A DNA stretch of 64,000 nt from Arcobacter venerupis (GCF_013201665.1 NZ_CP053840.1:2666001-2730000); one strand, 5' to 3'; counted from the first letter of the stretch, positions 48,061 through 56,406 are shown. Numbers and translations are program-made. Notes: a model not told the origin generated them from the letters alone.

Positions 48061-49643
48061 TCATCTTGTTCTACAGCACCAGCTGGTTGTAAAGCTGCTA
48101 AATAATCTTTAAATCTTTTTTGACCTAAATTATCAGCTTTATAATCATTTATTAATTGTCCAACATAATCAACTAATCCTGTTGCTGGAACTTTTACTCC
48201 AACTTTTCTAGCAAGTCTACTATTTGTTGTTCCCTCTAGATTTCCTCCTAAAAGAACTTCGTAACCCTCAACTCTTTCACCATTATGTCTAATCATTCCA
48301 CCAACAAATCCAATATCAGAAATTTGAGGATGAGAACATCCATTTCCACAACCTGAAATTGCCATTGTTACATCTTCTTTAAAATCTGGGAATCTATTTT
48401 CAAGTTCAACTAAGAATTTTTTAGCAAACTCTTTAGTTTCTGTAATACCAAATTTACAGAACTCTTTTCCTGTACATGATTGTAATCTTGCTCTAAATGG
48501 AGTTGGAATATATGGATAACCTAAATTAGCAAATTCATCTGCTAGATTCTGAGCTACCTCATCTTTTACACCATAAACAATAAAGTTTTGAGTAGCTGTG
48601 ATTGTAATTCCACCTGCATTGTATTTTTTACAAATATCATACATTGCTTGGAAATCTTCACCTGCAACTCTTCCAGAGTTTGTAGCAAATCCAACATAAG
48701 ACTCGCCATCTTGTTTTGCTTTATTGATTCCAAAATGGTTTCTATTTTCAGATGAAGTAATTTTTGGTTCAACTAGTCCTTCTTGTAAAGAGTAACCAAT
48801 TACTTTTTCAATTTCTGCAACAAATTTTTCAATTCCCCAGTCATTTAATAAGTGTCTTACTCTTGCTTTATTTCTGTTATCTCTATTACCATTGTCTCTA
48901 AATATTTCTGCACAAGCAACAGCTACATCTTGAACTTGTTCAGGTTTTACATATCTGTTTGCACGAGTAGCTATTTGTTTAGATTTTGATAAACCACCAC
49001 CAATAGTTAAATCAAATAATACTTCACCCATTTCAGTTTTAAAAGCAGTAAATGCAACATCTTGAATTTCATGTGAAGCACAATGACAAGCACATCCACT
49101 AATACCTATTTTATATTTTCTAGGAAAATTACAAAATCTATCATCGTTTTTGTCAAAATATGTATCTACATTTTTTACAAGTTCTCTTGCATCAAAGATT
49201 TCATCCTTATCAATTCCACCAACGGGACATGTCATAATTGGTCTTGGTCCATCACCTGATGCCATTCTTGAAGTTAATCCAACAGATTCTAATAATTTAA
49301 AAATCTCTGGCATATCTTTAATTTGAATATAGTGAAATTGAACATTTTGTCTATTTGTAAAGTCAACTAATCCTTGCGCATAATCTTGACCGATTTTTGC
49401 CATAACTTTTAATTGCTCTAAATTCATACTTGTATCTACAAGTTTAATTCTTTTCATAAAATATTTTTTATCTTCTCTTCCATCACTATTAATATGAGGA
49501 TACATTCCGTACCATTTTAAAAGTCCAATATACTCTTCTTTTAAAGGTACACCTTCTAATGCTTCTTTATATATATCATCAATAACTCTTAAAGGATTTC
49601 TTGAAGCTTTTAACTGCTCTAGCGCTGATAACTCTTTTGCCAT
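48057..49643 (-). CDS. Siroheme/4Fe-4S ferredoxin-type nitrite or sulfite reductase
   Basis: A 528-residue assimilatory reductase with two ferredoxin-like half-domains (LVDFTNRQNVQFHYIQIKDM and ITITATQNFIVYGVKD, read as FTNRQNVQFHYIQI and ITATQNFIVYGV). The siroheme/cluster ligands are the cysteines in LQSCTGKEFCKFG (CxxxxxC) and ISGCGNGCSHP (CxxxC). A first cysteine-rich loop (ISGCACHCASHE) matches the family as well. It reduces nitrite to ammonia or sulfite to sulfide; sequence alone does not separate the two here. It is convergent with the diguanylate cyclase gene (4-base overlap). Confidence 0.9.
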   Translation of the reverse strand: MAKELSALEQLKASRNPLRVIDDIYKEALEGVPLKEEYIGLLKWYGMYPHINSDGREDKKYFMKRIKLVDTSMNLEQLKVMAKIGQDYAQGLVDFTNRQNVQFHYIQIKDMPEIFKLLESVGLTSRMASGDGPRPIMTCPVGGIDKDEIFDARELVKNVDTYFDKNDDRFCNFPRKYKIGISGCACHCASHEIQDVAFTAFKTEMGEVLFDLTIGGGLSKSKQIATRANRYVKPEQVQDVAVACAEIFRDNGNRDNRNKARVRHLLNDWGIEKFVAEIEKVIGYSLQEGLVEPKITSSENRNHFGINKAKQDGESYVGFATNSGRVAGEDFQAMYDICKKYNAGGITITATQNFIVYGVKDEVAQNLADEFANLGYPYIPTPFRARLQSCTGKEFCKFGITETKEFAKKFLVELENRFPDFKEDVTMAISGCGNGCSHPQISDIGFVGGMIRHNGERVEGYEVLLGGNLEGTTNSRLARKVGVKVPATGLVDYVGQLINDYKADNLGQKRFKDYLAALQPAGAVEQDD

Positions 49644-49924
49644 CTTTTTCTCCTATTTTTAAAGTTTTTTTTATCTTTAAATATCTTTCTTTTTCAAAAT
49701 TATATCTTATTTTTATAAAAAATAAATAAATTTAATCCTGATTAAAAAAGTAGAGATTAAAAATCCTTGATTTTTGATTTTTTCTGTATTTAAATTATTG
49801 AAAATTAATCTGAAACAATTTATTCATCTAATAAAAATTCCCATTTCTAGGCACTTATTAAGAGAAAAATAATTTTAAGATTTCTTTCAGGAAATTTCTT
49901 TTTTTTATGGTTTATAATTACAGC
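49644..49924. other. AT-rich intergenic stretch without a gene
   Basis: This lies between the divergent reductase and M42 peptidase genes. I see no open frame, only long A/T tracts (TTTTTTATGG, AAAAAATAAATAAA). It must hold the promoters of both genes, but no clear -35/-10 pair stands out. Confidence 0.5.
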
Positions 49925-49982
49925 ATAGAATAAGAATTAAATCACAAAGTATTTAATCTAGCTTCCTACAGCCTTATTCTAT
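49925..49982 (+). promoter_or_regulatory. Structured RNA leader upstream of the M42 peptidase gene
   Basis: A 10-bp outer stem (ATAGAATAAG at 49925-49934, CTTATTCTAT at 49973-49982) encloses a 7-bp hairpin (ATTAAAT at 49936-49942, ATTTAAT at 49951-49957) and a 15-base single-stranded side (CTAGCTTCCTACAGC). It lies 11 bases before the AGGAG ribosome binding site. I do not recognise it as a known riboswitch; it could also be a DNA operator or a small attenuator. Confidence 0.5.
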
Positions 49983-50004
49983 CTAAAATTTCCAGGAGAA
50001 TAAA

Positions 50005-51102
50005 TTGGATAGTTCATATACAAATGAACCCGTAATGAATTTTGTACATTTCCTCGACTTATTAAAACAATTGATAAGAGTTCCATCAGTAACTGGTGCT
50101 GAGCACTCATTTTTATTGTATTTAAAAAGAGAGCTTGAAGAAATAGGTATACAAACTCAATATTATGATGGTTTATTAGTTGCGCAAGGTAAAAATCCTA
50201 CAAAAGGAATGCTTAGTGCACACATTGATAGACATGGCGTTATTTGTACAGGCCCAAATGAATTCCAATTTGCTGCCTTTCTTGCAAAAAATCGTTCTGA
50301 TTTAAGAGGAAACTCATTATCTGAACAAACTTATCAGTTAATTGCAAAAAGATATATAAATCAACAAGTACAAGCTTATGAACCTTGGAGTGGAGGTTAT
50401 TTAGGAATTGGTAAAATTACTAATGCTTTCATGTGTGAAGAAGTTAATAACTTGATTTTTGAAATTGAGGGTTTATCTCACTTGCAACCAGGAACACCGA
50501 TTGCATTTAGCGATAGACTCAACATTGAAGATGATTTAATTTCAGCTCAACTTGACAATGTTATTAGTGCAGCAATTATTATCTATTTATACCAAAATGG
50601 ATTTCAAGGAACTGCATTTTTTACAGCACAAGAAGAAGCTGGAAAATCTTGGAGATATGTTTATGAGTGGTTTAGAAAAAATAAAGTTACTACAAATGAA
50701 CTATTAGTTTTAGATACAAGTCCTTATGATACAAGAATTGAAGCTGAAGTTCAACAAGTAGTTTTAAGAAATAGAGATGCAAATGCACGATTTAAATCTC
50801 CTGTTTTAAAACAATTAAAAAACTTCTGCCATAAAAATCGAATTGATTTTTCATGTAAAGATACTTATATTCAAGAAAAAAATAAGATAAGAAAAGAAAA
50901 AAATTTACCTTTACTTACTCTTGGAAGTACAGAACTTGGAAGAATTGTAATGGAATCTCGTGGGTCGATTCAAGGATCAACTTTACAAATACCAACAACA
51001 GGTTATCATACAGTCGAGGAGACAGCTTCTATAAAGTCTGTTAAAACAATTTTATATATGTTAAGCAGTTTATATATTGATAAAAAGCCTAATATAAAGT
51101 AA
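50005..51102 (+). CDS. M42-family metallopeptidase-like protein
   Basis: A 365-residue protein resembling M42/M20 di-metal aminopeptidases. The opening LIRVPSVTGAEHSFLLYL, the metal-ligand SAHIDRHGVI (family HxD), an aspartate in QLDNVISAA and the Glu pair in TAQEEAG (bridging/catalytic) are visible. A further aspartate (LVLDTSPYD) and a late histidine (TTGYHTVEE) complete the set. It should be a cytoplasmic peptidase or deacylase of unknown substrate. The start is a TTG at 50005, supported by AGGAG 6 bases upstream. A structured leader (49925-49982) precedes it and a small acidic protein gene follows. Confidence 0.82.
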   Translation: MDSSYTNEPVMNFVHFLDLLKQLIRVPSVTGAEHSFLLYLKRELEEIGIQTQYYDGLLVAQGKNPTKGMLSAHIDRHGVICTGPNEFQFAAFLAKNRSDLRGNSLSEQTYQLIAKRYINQQVQAYEPWSGGYLGIGKITNAFMCEEVNNLIFEIEGLSHLQPGTPIAFSDRLNIEDDLISAQLDNVISAAIIIYLYQNGFQGTAFFTAQEEAGKSWRYVYEWFRKNKVTTNELLVLDTSPYDTRIEAEVQQVVLRNRDANARFKSPVLKQLKNFCHKNRIDFSCKDTYIQEKNKIRKEKNLPLLTLGSTELGRIVMESRGSIQGSTLQIPTTGYHTVEETASIKSVKTILYMLSSLYIDKKPNIK

Positions 51103-51143
51103 TTTAAAATCAAAAATATATATTAATTAGAGGAATTAAAATT

Positions 51144-51374
51144 ATGGATTTAGCGATTATTTATGAATTAAGAGCAAACAATGTTAGTGAAGAGCACATT
51201 GAATTAATCATGGATAGAGTAAAAAATAGATTGACAGAAGAAAATATTGACAAAGAACTTCAAAAGCTTGGTTATGCAAAAATGTTTACTGTAGATTATG
51301 ATGAATATGATAACTATGATTTTGACGATGATTATAGTTCAAGCCACAAGGGAAATCATGAAGAAATTGACTAA
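51144..51374 (+). CDS. Small acidic protein of unknown function
   Basis: A 76-residue protein with no family I recognise. The N-terminal two thirds form helices (YELRANNVSEEHIELIMDRV, KNRLTEENIDKELQKLGY). The tail is very acidic (VDYDEYDNYDFDDDYSSS, counted at about residues 50-67) and probably disordered. AGAGGAA at good spacing supports the ATG. It overlaps the next gene by 17 bases, so it belongs to the same transcript as the M42 peptidase and SnoaL-like genes. An adaptor or inhibitor role is possible but not shown. Confidence 0.7.
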   Translation: MDLAIIYELRANNVSEEHIELIMDRVKNRLTEENIDKELQKLGYAKMFTVDYDEYDNYDFDDDYSSSHKGNHEEID

Positions 51375-51762
51375 TAAAGAGTTAGTAAAATTATATTATA
51401 ACGAATTATGGAATAAGCAAAATAAAGATTATATTGATATTTTATTTGATGATGAAATAACATTCCATGGTTCTTTAGATATTTCAGTTGTAGGAAAAAA
51501 AGAGTTCGAAAAGTATATGGACACAATGCATATTGCTATTCCAAACCTTTTTCATAGTATTATTACTATGGTTTGTGAAGATGAAAATATTGCTGTAAAA
51601 GCTTTATATAATGGTCGACATACTGGTAAATTATTTGATTATGAACCAACTAACAATAAAATTGTTTATAATGGAGCATCTTTTTTTAAATTTAAAGATG
51701 GGAAAATTGTAGATATTTGGGTACTTGGTGATTTAAAAAATCTTACTAAGCAACTTTCATAA
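51358..51762 (+). CDS. SnoaL-like polyketide-cyclase-fold protein
   Basis: A 134-residue single-domain protein of the NTF2-like/SnoaL fold. It has the usual helix KELVKLYYNELWNKQNKDYID and DILFDDEITFHGSL, followed by the strand-rich half GRHTGKLFDYEPTNNKIVYN and FFKFKDGKIVDIWVLGD. Such proteins bind small hydrophobic molecules, and some are cyclases, isomerases or ester cyclases; the substrate here is unknown. I start it at the ATG at 51358 (AAGGGAAATC upstream). The frame is open back to 51298, but that part runs through the previous gene. A 26-bp palindrome covers its stop codon. Confidence 0.8.
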   Translation: MKKLTNKELVKLYYNELWNKQNKDYIDILFDDEITFHGSLDISVVGKKEFEKYMDTMHIAIPNLFHSIITMVCEDENIAVKALYNGRHTGKLFDYEPTNNKIVYNGASFFKFKDGKIVDIWVLGDLKNLTKQLS

Positions 51763-51779
51763 ACATATGTTTATGAAAG
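51754..51779. promoter_or_regulatory. Perfect 26-bp palindrome
   Basis: The arms CTTTCATAAACAT and ATGTTTATGAAAG are exact reverse complements without a spacer (51754-51779). The palindrome covers the stop codon of the SnoaL-like gene and ends 7 bases before the next ATG, overlapping its ribosome binding site region (AGGCGG). As RNA it could sequester the ribosome binding site; as DNA it could bind a dimeric regulator. There is no T-run for termination. Confidence 0.6.
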
Positions 51780-51786
51780 GCGGTAA

Positions 51787-52497
51787 ATGACACAAATTAG
51801 CAATAATATATATTGTGCTGATTTCTTAATTACATTTGATATTGAAACTAAATTATTACCTAACCCTTATTATGACTATCCTTATTTGATTATTGACAAT
51901 TTTCTAAGTATTCATGACTGTGATGAAATTAATAAACAAATCAAAGAAGACGATGATTATCAAAAAGCACAAATAAAAACTACAGATATATTAATATCAG
52001 CGCAAACAAATGAAGAGATTAGAAAAACAAATATCTATTCATTAAGTGAAAAATATTTAGATGTGTATACAAATAGATTTTTAGAACATCAAGCCCTAAT
52101 AGAAGATTATTTTAAAATAGCACTTACAACATCAACTGAAGTACAAGTTTTAGAATATCTAAAAGACTCATTTTATACTATGCATAGTGATGATTCAAGT
52201 ATGTTATACAAAGATGAACAATTAATAGGTTTTCTTCCCGTTGCAAAACAAAGAAAAATATCAACTGTTTTATTTACAACATCATATGATGAGAATATTA
52301 GTGATAATACCTTTACTGGTGGTGAGCTTTTATTTAACTTTTTATGTGATAAAGATGCAAATGAAGTAAAAGTAAAACCAAAAGCTGGAACTATGTTAGT
52401 ATTCTTAAGTAATCCATTTTTTACCCATGAAGTTTTAAAAGTAAATCAAGGAAGAAGAATAAGTTTAGTTCAATGGCATAATGCACTTATCAATTAA
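51787..52497 (+). CDS. Fe(II)/2-oxoglutarate oxygenase, prolyl 4-hydroxylase-like
   Basis: A 236-residue non-heme iron oxygenase of the prolyl 4-hydroxylase type. The facial triad is visible as His133-x-Asp135 (MHSDDSS) and His214 (FTHEVL), and Arg223 or Arg224 (NQGRRISL) would bind 2-oxoglutarate. The N-terminal DYPYLIIDNFLSIHDCDEI is the typical lead-in. The core matches the double-stranded helix of enzymes that hydroxylate proteins or small molecules; the substrate here is not known. AGGCGG precedes the ATG. Confidence 0.85.
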   Translation: MTQISNNIYCADFLITFDIETKLLPNPYYDYPYLIIDNFLSIHDCDEINKQIKEDDDYQKAQIKTTDILISAQTNEEIRKTNIYSLSEKYLDVYTNRFLEHQALIEDYFKIALTTSTEVQVLEYLKDSFYTMHSDDSSMLYKDEQLIGFLPVAKQRKISTVLFTTSYDENISDNTFTGGELLFNFLCDKDANEVKVKPKAGTMLVFLSNPFFTHEVLKVNQGRRISLVQWHNALIN

Positions 52498-52549
52498 AAA
52501 AAAGTTTTTTTTACTATAATTACACAAAATATCAATATTAAGAGATAAT

Positions 52550-53284
52550 ATGAAATTAGATGAAAACCAACTAAAAGAGTTCAATGAAAATGGATTTTTA
52601 ATCCTAAGAAATTTTGCAGATTCAGCACTTTGTGATGAGATTTTAGAAAAAGCTAAAATCCATCTTGAAAATAAAACTGCACCTATTGAAACTGAACAAG
52701 AGTATATGCACTTAAACAAAGACAAAATAACTGTAAGAAGATTAAGACAAGTATATGATAGAGAAGAAGTTTTTCAAAAATGGATGACAAATGAGAAAAT
52801 TAGACCCATTTTAAAACAAGTTTTAAATGATACACCTGTTTTAACTTTAGCTCATCATAACTCTATTATGACAAAGTTACCACACGAAAGTACTAGAACT
52901 TTTTGGCACCAAGATAGACGTTATTGGAATTTTGAAAATAATGATTTAGTTTCTGTTTGGTTAGCTTTAGGCGATGAATATTTAGATAATGGACTTTTAG
53001 AGTTTATACCAGCTTCTCATAAACTAAATTTAGAAAAAGATCAATTTGATGAAGTGAGCAATTTCAAAGATGAACATCCAAAAAATCTTGAAATCATAAA
53101 AAATAAAGTTCATGCAAATTTACAAAAAGGTGATGTTGTATTATTTCACTGTAAAACTCTTCACCATGCAAGTAAAAACAATAGTGACAAAGCAAAAATC
53201 TCTTTTGTTTACACGGTTAGAGCAGCTTCAAATAAACCTTTAAACAACACAAGAAGTGATTTTAAAGAGGTAATTCTTGACTGA
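52550..53284 (+). CDS. Phytanoyl-CoA dioxygenase (PhyH) family protein
   Basis: A 244-residue Fe(II)/2-oxoglutarate oxygenase of the PhyH family. The opening NENGFLILRNFADSALCDEIL is typical. Iron ligands are His120-Gln-Asp122 (FWHQDRRYW) and a late histidine in LHHASKNNS (about residue 205), with a following basic residue for 2-oxoglutarate. GLLEFIPASHKL is the usual middle block. Substrates in this family range from fatty acyl-CoAs to antibiotics and ectoine; here it is unknown. It overlaps tex by 8 bases. Confidence 0.88.
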   Translation: MKLDENQLKEFNENGFLILRNFADSALCDEILEKAKIHLENKTAPIETEQEYMHLNKDKITVRRLRQVYDREEVFQKWMTNEKIRPILKQVLNDTPVLTLAHHNSIMTKLPHESTRTFWHQDRRYWNFENNDLVSVWLALGDEYLDNGLLEFIPASHKLNLEKDQFDEVSNFKDEHPKNLEIIKNKVHANLQKGDVVLFHCKTLHHASKNNSDKAKISFVYTVRAASNKPLNNTRSDFKEVILD

Positions 53285-55388
53285 TAATTTAATAGCACTT
53301 TTAGAAGAAAAAACCTCATTTTCTAAAGGTGTTATCCAAAACATACTAAAACTTTTAGAAGATGGTTGTACTATTCCTTTTATTGCTCGATATAGAAAAG
53401 ATTTAACTTCAAATGCTACAGATGAACAACTTCGTGATTTTGAAGACATATATAATTATTCACTAAAACTTCTAACTAGAAAAGAAGAGATAATTTGCAT
53501 TTTAAAAGAGAGAAACTTTTTAGATGAAAAAATTAAAACTCACATAAATAGTGCTACAACTTTGCAAATGTTAGAAGATATTTATGCACCTTTTAAAGAT
53601 AAAAAATCATCAAGAACATCAACAGCTATTGAAAATGGACTTGAACCACTAGCAAATATTATTCAATCAATGAAATACTCACTTGATGAGATAAACCAAA
53701 AAGCAAAACAGTTTATAAATAAAGAAGTTACAACTGTTCAAGATGCAATAAATGGAGCTAGTGATATTATCGCTCAAAGATATGCCGATGATTTTAGAAC
53801 AAAAGAAGTGATTAGAAGTATCGTTTTAAACTATGGAATTTTAGAAACTAAAAAAACAAAAACATTTAATGAAAATGGTGTTTATATTAGTGTTGCAAAT
53901 ATAAGTGAAAAAGTAAAATATATAAAATCACATAGATTTCTAGCAATAAATAGAGCTGTAAATGAAAAAGAACTAACAGTAAAAATCGAAGTTGATGAAA
54001 ACTATATTTTAGAAAATATAAAAAAATATAAAATTCCTTCAAGTGCATCAAGCTCAAAAGAGTTAGTTTTTGAAGCCTACAAAGATGGACTAAAAAGATT
54101 ACTTCTTCCAAGTTTAAAAAGAGAAGCATTAAGTGAACTAAAAGAGAAAGCTTCAAGTGAAGCAATCACACTTTTTGGAAAAAATCTAAAAGAGCTACTT
54201 CTTACTCCTCCACTTGTAAATCAAGTAATTTTAGGAATGGATCCTGGTTATGTGAGTGGTTGTAAATTAGCAGTAATTGATGAAAATGGAAACTATCTTG
54301 CTTCAAATGTGATTTATCCAACCAAACCAAAAGAGGATTTTCTAAACTCTTCAAAAATAGTTTTAGAGCTAATAAAAAAATACAAAATCAACTCTATTGC
54401 TATTGGAAATGGAACAGCTTCACAAGAGACAGCAGCATTTATATCAAAATTGATAAATGAAAATAACTTAGATATAAAATACGCAGTTGTAAGTGAAATA
54501 GGAGCAAGTGTTTATTCAGCTTCAAAAATAGCTATGATGGAGTATCCAAATCTTGACGTTACAATAAGAGGTGCAATCTCAATAGCCCAAAGACTTCGTG
54601 ACCCAATGGCAGCTTTAGTAAAAATCGACCCAAAATCACTAGGAATTGGACAATATCAACACGATGTGAATCAAAAAGAGCTTGGAGCAAAACTTGAAAA
54701 TGTAACAGTAGATTTAGTAAATAAAGTAGGAGTTGATATAAACTCAGCTTCATATAAACTGCTTTCATTTATCTCAGGAATTTCTGAAAAACTAGCTCTT
54801 AATATAATAGAACACAAAGAAAAAATCAAAAACTTTAAAACAAAATCAGAACTTCTAAAAGTAAAGGGAATCGGTGCAAAAGCTTACGAACAATCAGTTG
54901 GATTTTTAAGAATCAAAGATGGAAAAAGTATCCTAGATAATACAGCAATTCATCCAGAAAACTACGATGTTGTAGAAAAACTTCAAAAGAAATACAAAAT
55001 AGAAGAGATAAAAGATAATCAAATTGAAGAAATTTCAAAAGAACTAAACTGCCCTATTTTACTTCTAAAAGATATAATCGCCGAACTTCTAAAACCAGGC
55101 TACGATGTGAGAAGTGAATTTGATACAGTAGAGTTTTCAAAAGATATAAAAACAATAGAAGACTTAAAAGAAGGATTTATAATAAGTGGAGTTGTAAGAA
55201 ACATCACAGACTTCGGAGCTTTTGTGGATATTGGTCTAAAAAATGATGGATTAATCCATATCTCACAAATCAGCGAAAAAAGAATCTCCCATCCAATGGA
55301 TGTTTTAAGTATAAATCAACAGTTGAAAAATATTAAAGTTATTAGTATTGATTTGGAGAAACAGAGGGTTGGGTTGAGTTTGAAGTAA
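53277..55388 (+). CDS. tex: Tex family RNA-binding transcription accessory protein
   Basis: A 703-residue Tex protein. The N-terminal helical part includes TIPFIARYRKDLTSNATDEQLR. A YqgF-like RNase-fold domain follows (GMDPGYVSGCKLAVIDENG, about residues 322-340). A helix-hairpin-helix pair comes next (LKVKGIGAKAYEQSVGFLRI) and then a C-terminal S1 RNA-binding domain (GVVRNITDFGAFVDIGLKNDGLIHIS, read as ITDFGAFVDIGLKNDGLIH). Tex binds nucleic acids and is thought to help transcription elongation or RNA rescue. The start is a TTG at 53277 with GAGG 7 bases upstream, overlapping the PhyH gene by 8 bases. Confidence 0.94.
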   Translation: MTDNLIALLEEKTSFSKGVIQNILKLLEDGCTIPFIARYRKDLTSNATDEQLRDFEDIYNYSLKLLTRKEEIICILKERNFLDEKIKTHINSATTLQMLEDIYAPFKDKKSSRTSTAIENGLEPLANIIQSMKYSLDEINQKAKQFINKEVTTVQDAINGASDIIAQRYADDFRTKEVIRSIVLNYGILETKKTKTFNENGVYISVANISEKVKYIKSHRFLAINRAVNEKELTVKIEVDENYILENIKKYKIPSSASSSKELVFEAYKDGLKRLLLPSLKREALSELKEKASSEAITLFGKNLKELLLTPPLVNQVILGMDPGYVSGCKLAVIDENGNYLASNVIYPTKPKEDFLNSSKIVLELIKKYKINSIAIGNGTASQETAAFISKLINENNLDIKYAVVSEIGASVYSASKIAMMEYPNLDVTIRGAISIAQRLRDPMAALVKIDPKSLGIGQYQHDVNQKELGAKLENVTVDLVNKVGVDINSASYKLLSFISGISEKLALNIIEHKEKIKNFKTKSELLKVKGIGAKAYEQSVGFLRIKDGKSILDNTAIHPENYDVVEKLQKKYKIEEIKDNQIEEISKELNCPILLLKDIIAELLKPGYDVRSEFDTVEFSKDIKTIEDLKEGFIISGVVRNITDFGAFVDIGLKNDGLIHISQISEKRISHPMDVLSINQQLKNIKVISIDLEKQRVGLSLK

Positions 55389-55440
55389 TTATTTAAGAAT
55401 TATTTCAATACTATAATAATTATAATGAAAAGGAACATAG

Positions 55441-56228
55441 ATGCAAACATGTTTTATAATTCAGCCATTTGATAATGGACAATTTGATAAAAGATACAAA
55501 GATACAAAGATACAATTGAACCTGCCATCAAAAATTTAGGATTAACCCCATATAGAGTTGATGAAGATCACAGCACTATCGTGCCTATAGAAAATATTGA
55601 AAAAGGGATTAGAGATTCTGTAATTTGTTTAGCTGATATAAGTGAAGATAATCCAAATGTCTGGTATGAACTAGGGTATGCATTTTCTGCAAATAAACAA
55701 GTTATACTTATCTGCTCTAAAGAAAGAGATAAATTTCCATTTGATATTAGACATAGAACAATTATCAGATATTCAAAAGATTCTATGCGAGATTTTACAG
55801 AACTCCAAGAAAAAATTGAGAAAAAAGTTAAAGCACTTTTAGAAAAACAAGAGACTTATTCTAAAATCTCATCAGATAGTATCGCTAAGGTTGAAGGATT
55901 ATCACAACATGAGTTAATTACAATTGTTTCTATAGTAGAAAACTTAGATGAACCAAATGGTAATGTAGCGGCATATAGTATAAAACAAGATGTAGAAAAC
56001 AGTGGTTTTACAAAAATGGCTTGTGTTCTTGGATTACAAAGTTTAGAAAAAAAAAGATTTATTCTATATACACCATATCAAGATTATAATGGAAATGAAT
56101 ATTTTGCTTATCAACTTACAGAATTAGGTTGGAATTGGATTAATAAAAATCAAGATAAATTCGAAATGAAAAAAACTCAGGTTACAAATCAAATAGTAGA
56201 TTTTGATGAAAATGAAATACCGTTTTAA
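55441..56228 (+). pseudogene. NDT-like/TIR-like nucleotide-binding protein gene, out of frame by an 8-bp tandem repeat (possibly phase-variable)
   Basis: A start at 55441 reads MQTCFIIQPFDNGQFDKRYKD and then meets three tandem copies of AGATACAA (55492-55515), after which the frame ends at a TAG near 55540. With two copies the frame would continue as DTIEPAIKNLGLTPYRVDED and on to 56228, giving about 259 residues with no other stop. The body matches the nucleoside 2-deoxyribosyltransferase-like fold: CLADISEDNPNVWYELGYAF (about residues 65-85) has the D, N and conserved E and is followed by the VILICS strand. The C-terminal part resembles a winged helix (residues about 150-235). Function unknown; such domains appear in signalling and defence proteins. 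The remnant ORF from GTG 55581 is unlikely to fold alone. Confidence 0.8.
55492..55515 (+). repeat. Three copies of an 8-bp tandem repeat (AGATACAA) in a coding region
   Basis: AGATACAA occurs three times without interruption (55492-55499, 55500-55507, 55508-55515). The unit is not a multiple of three, so a change of one copy shifts the reading frame. Two (or five) copies keep the gene in frame and three do not. Confidence 0.95.
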
Positions 56229-56243
56229 AAAGTGAGCATTTCC

Positions 56244-56381
56244 AAAATAGCGTAAAGAAAAATTTATATAAATTCGTAAAGAAATTTGAACTGTTTGAGA
56301 CGGAGGAACGGAGTCGAGTTTTCTCAAAGAGAGTGCAAGCACAGCAAATTTTAGAATTTCTATAAATTTTTTAGCTATTTT
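56244..56381. repeat. Extragenic palindromic element
   Basis: AAAATAGC (56244-56251) at the left end is complementary to GCTATTTT (56374-56381) at the right end. Next inward, AAAAATTTATATAAATTC (about 56258-56275) pairs with GAATTTCTATAAATTTTT (about 56355-56372) with one mismatch. The interior has a G/A-rich block (GAGACGGAGGAACGGAGTCG) followed by TTTTCTCAAAGAGAGTGCAAGCACAGC, here in pieces TTCTCAAAGAGAG and GTGCAAGCACAGC. It differs in composition from its neighbours and contains no gene. It looks like a repeated extragenic or MITE-like element, but other copies cannot be checked here. Confidence 0.55.
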
Positions 56382-56406
56382 GAAACCAGCGAACGCTTTT
56401 CTTTTG

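Noticed and set aside
48057-49643. Naming the siroheme reductase as sulfite or nitrite reductase
   Set aside because: Key residues for both are shared and there is no nitrate or sulfate assimilation gene beside it.
55581-56228. A shorter standalone protein starting at GTG 55581
   Set aside because: It begins in the middle of the nucleotide-binding fold and the preceding in-frame residues also look conserved; the gene is better explained as frameshifted.
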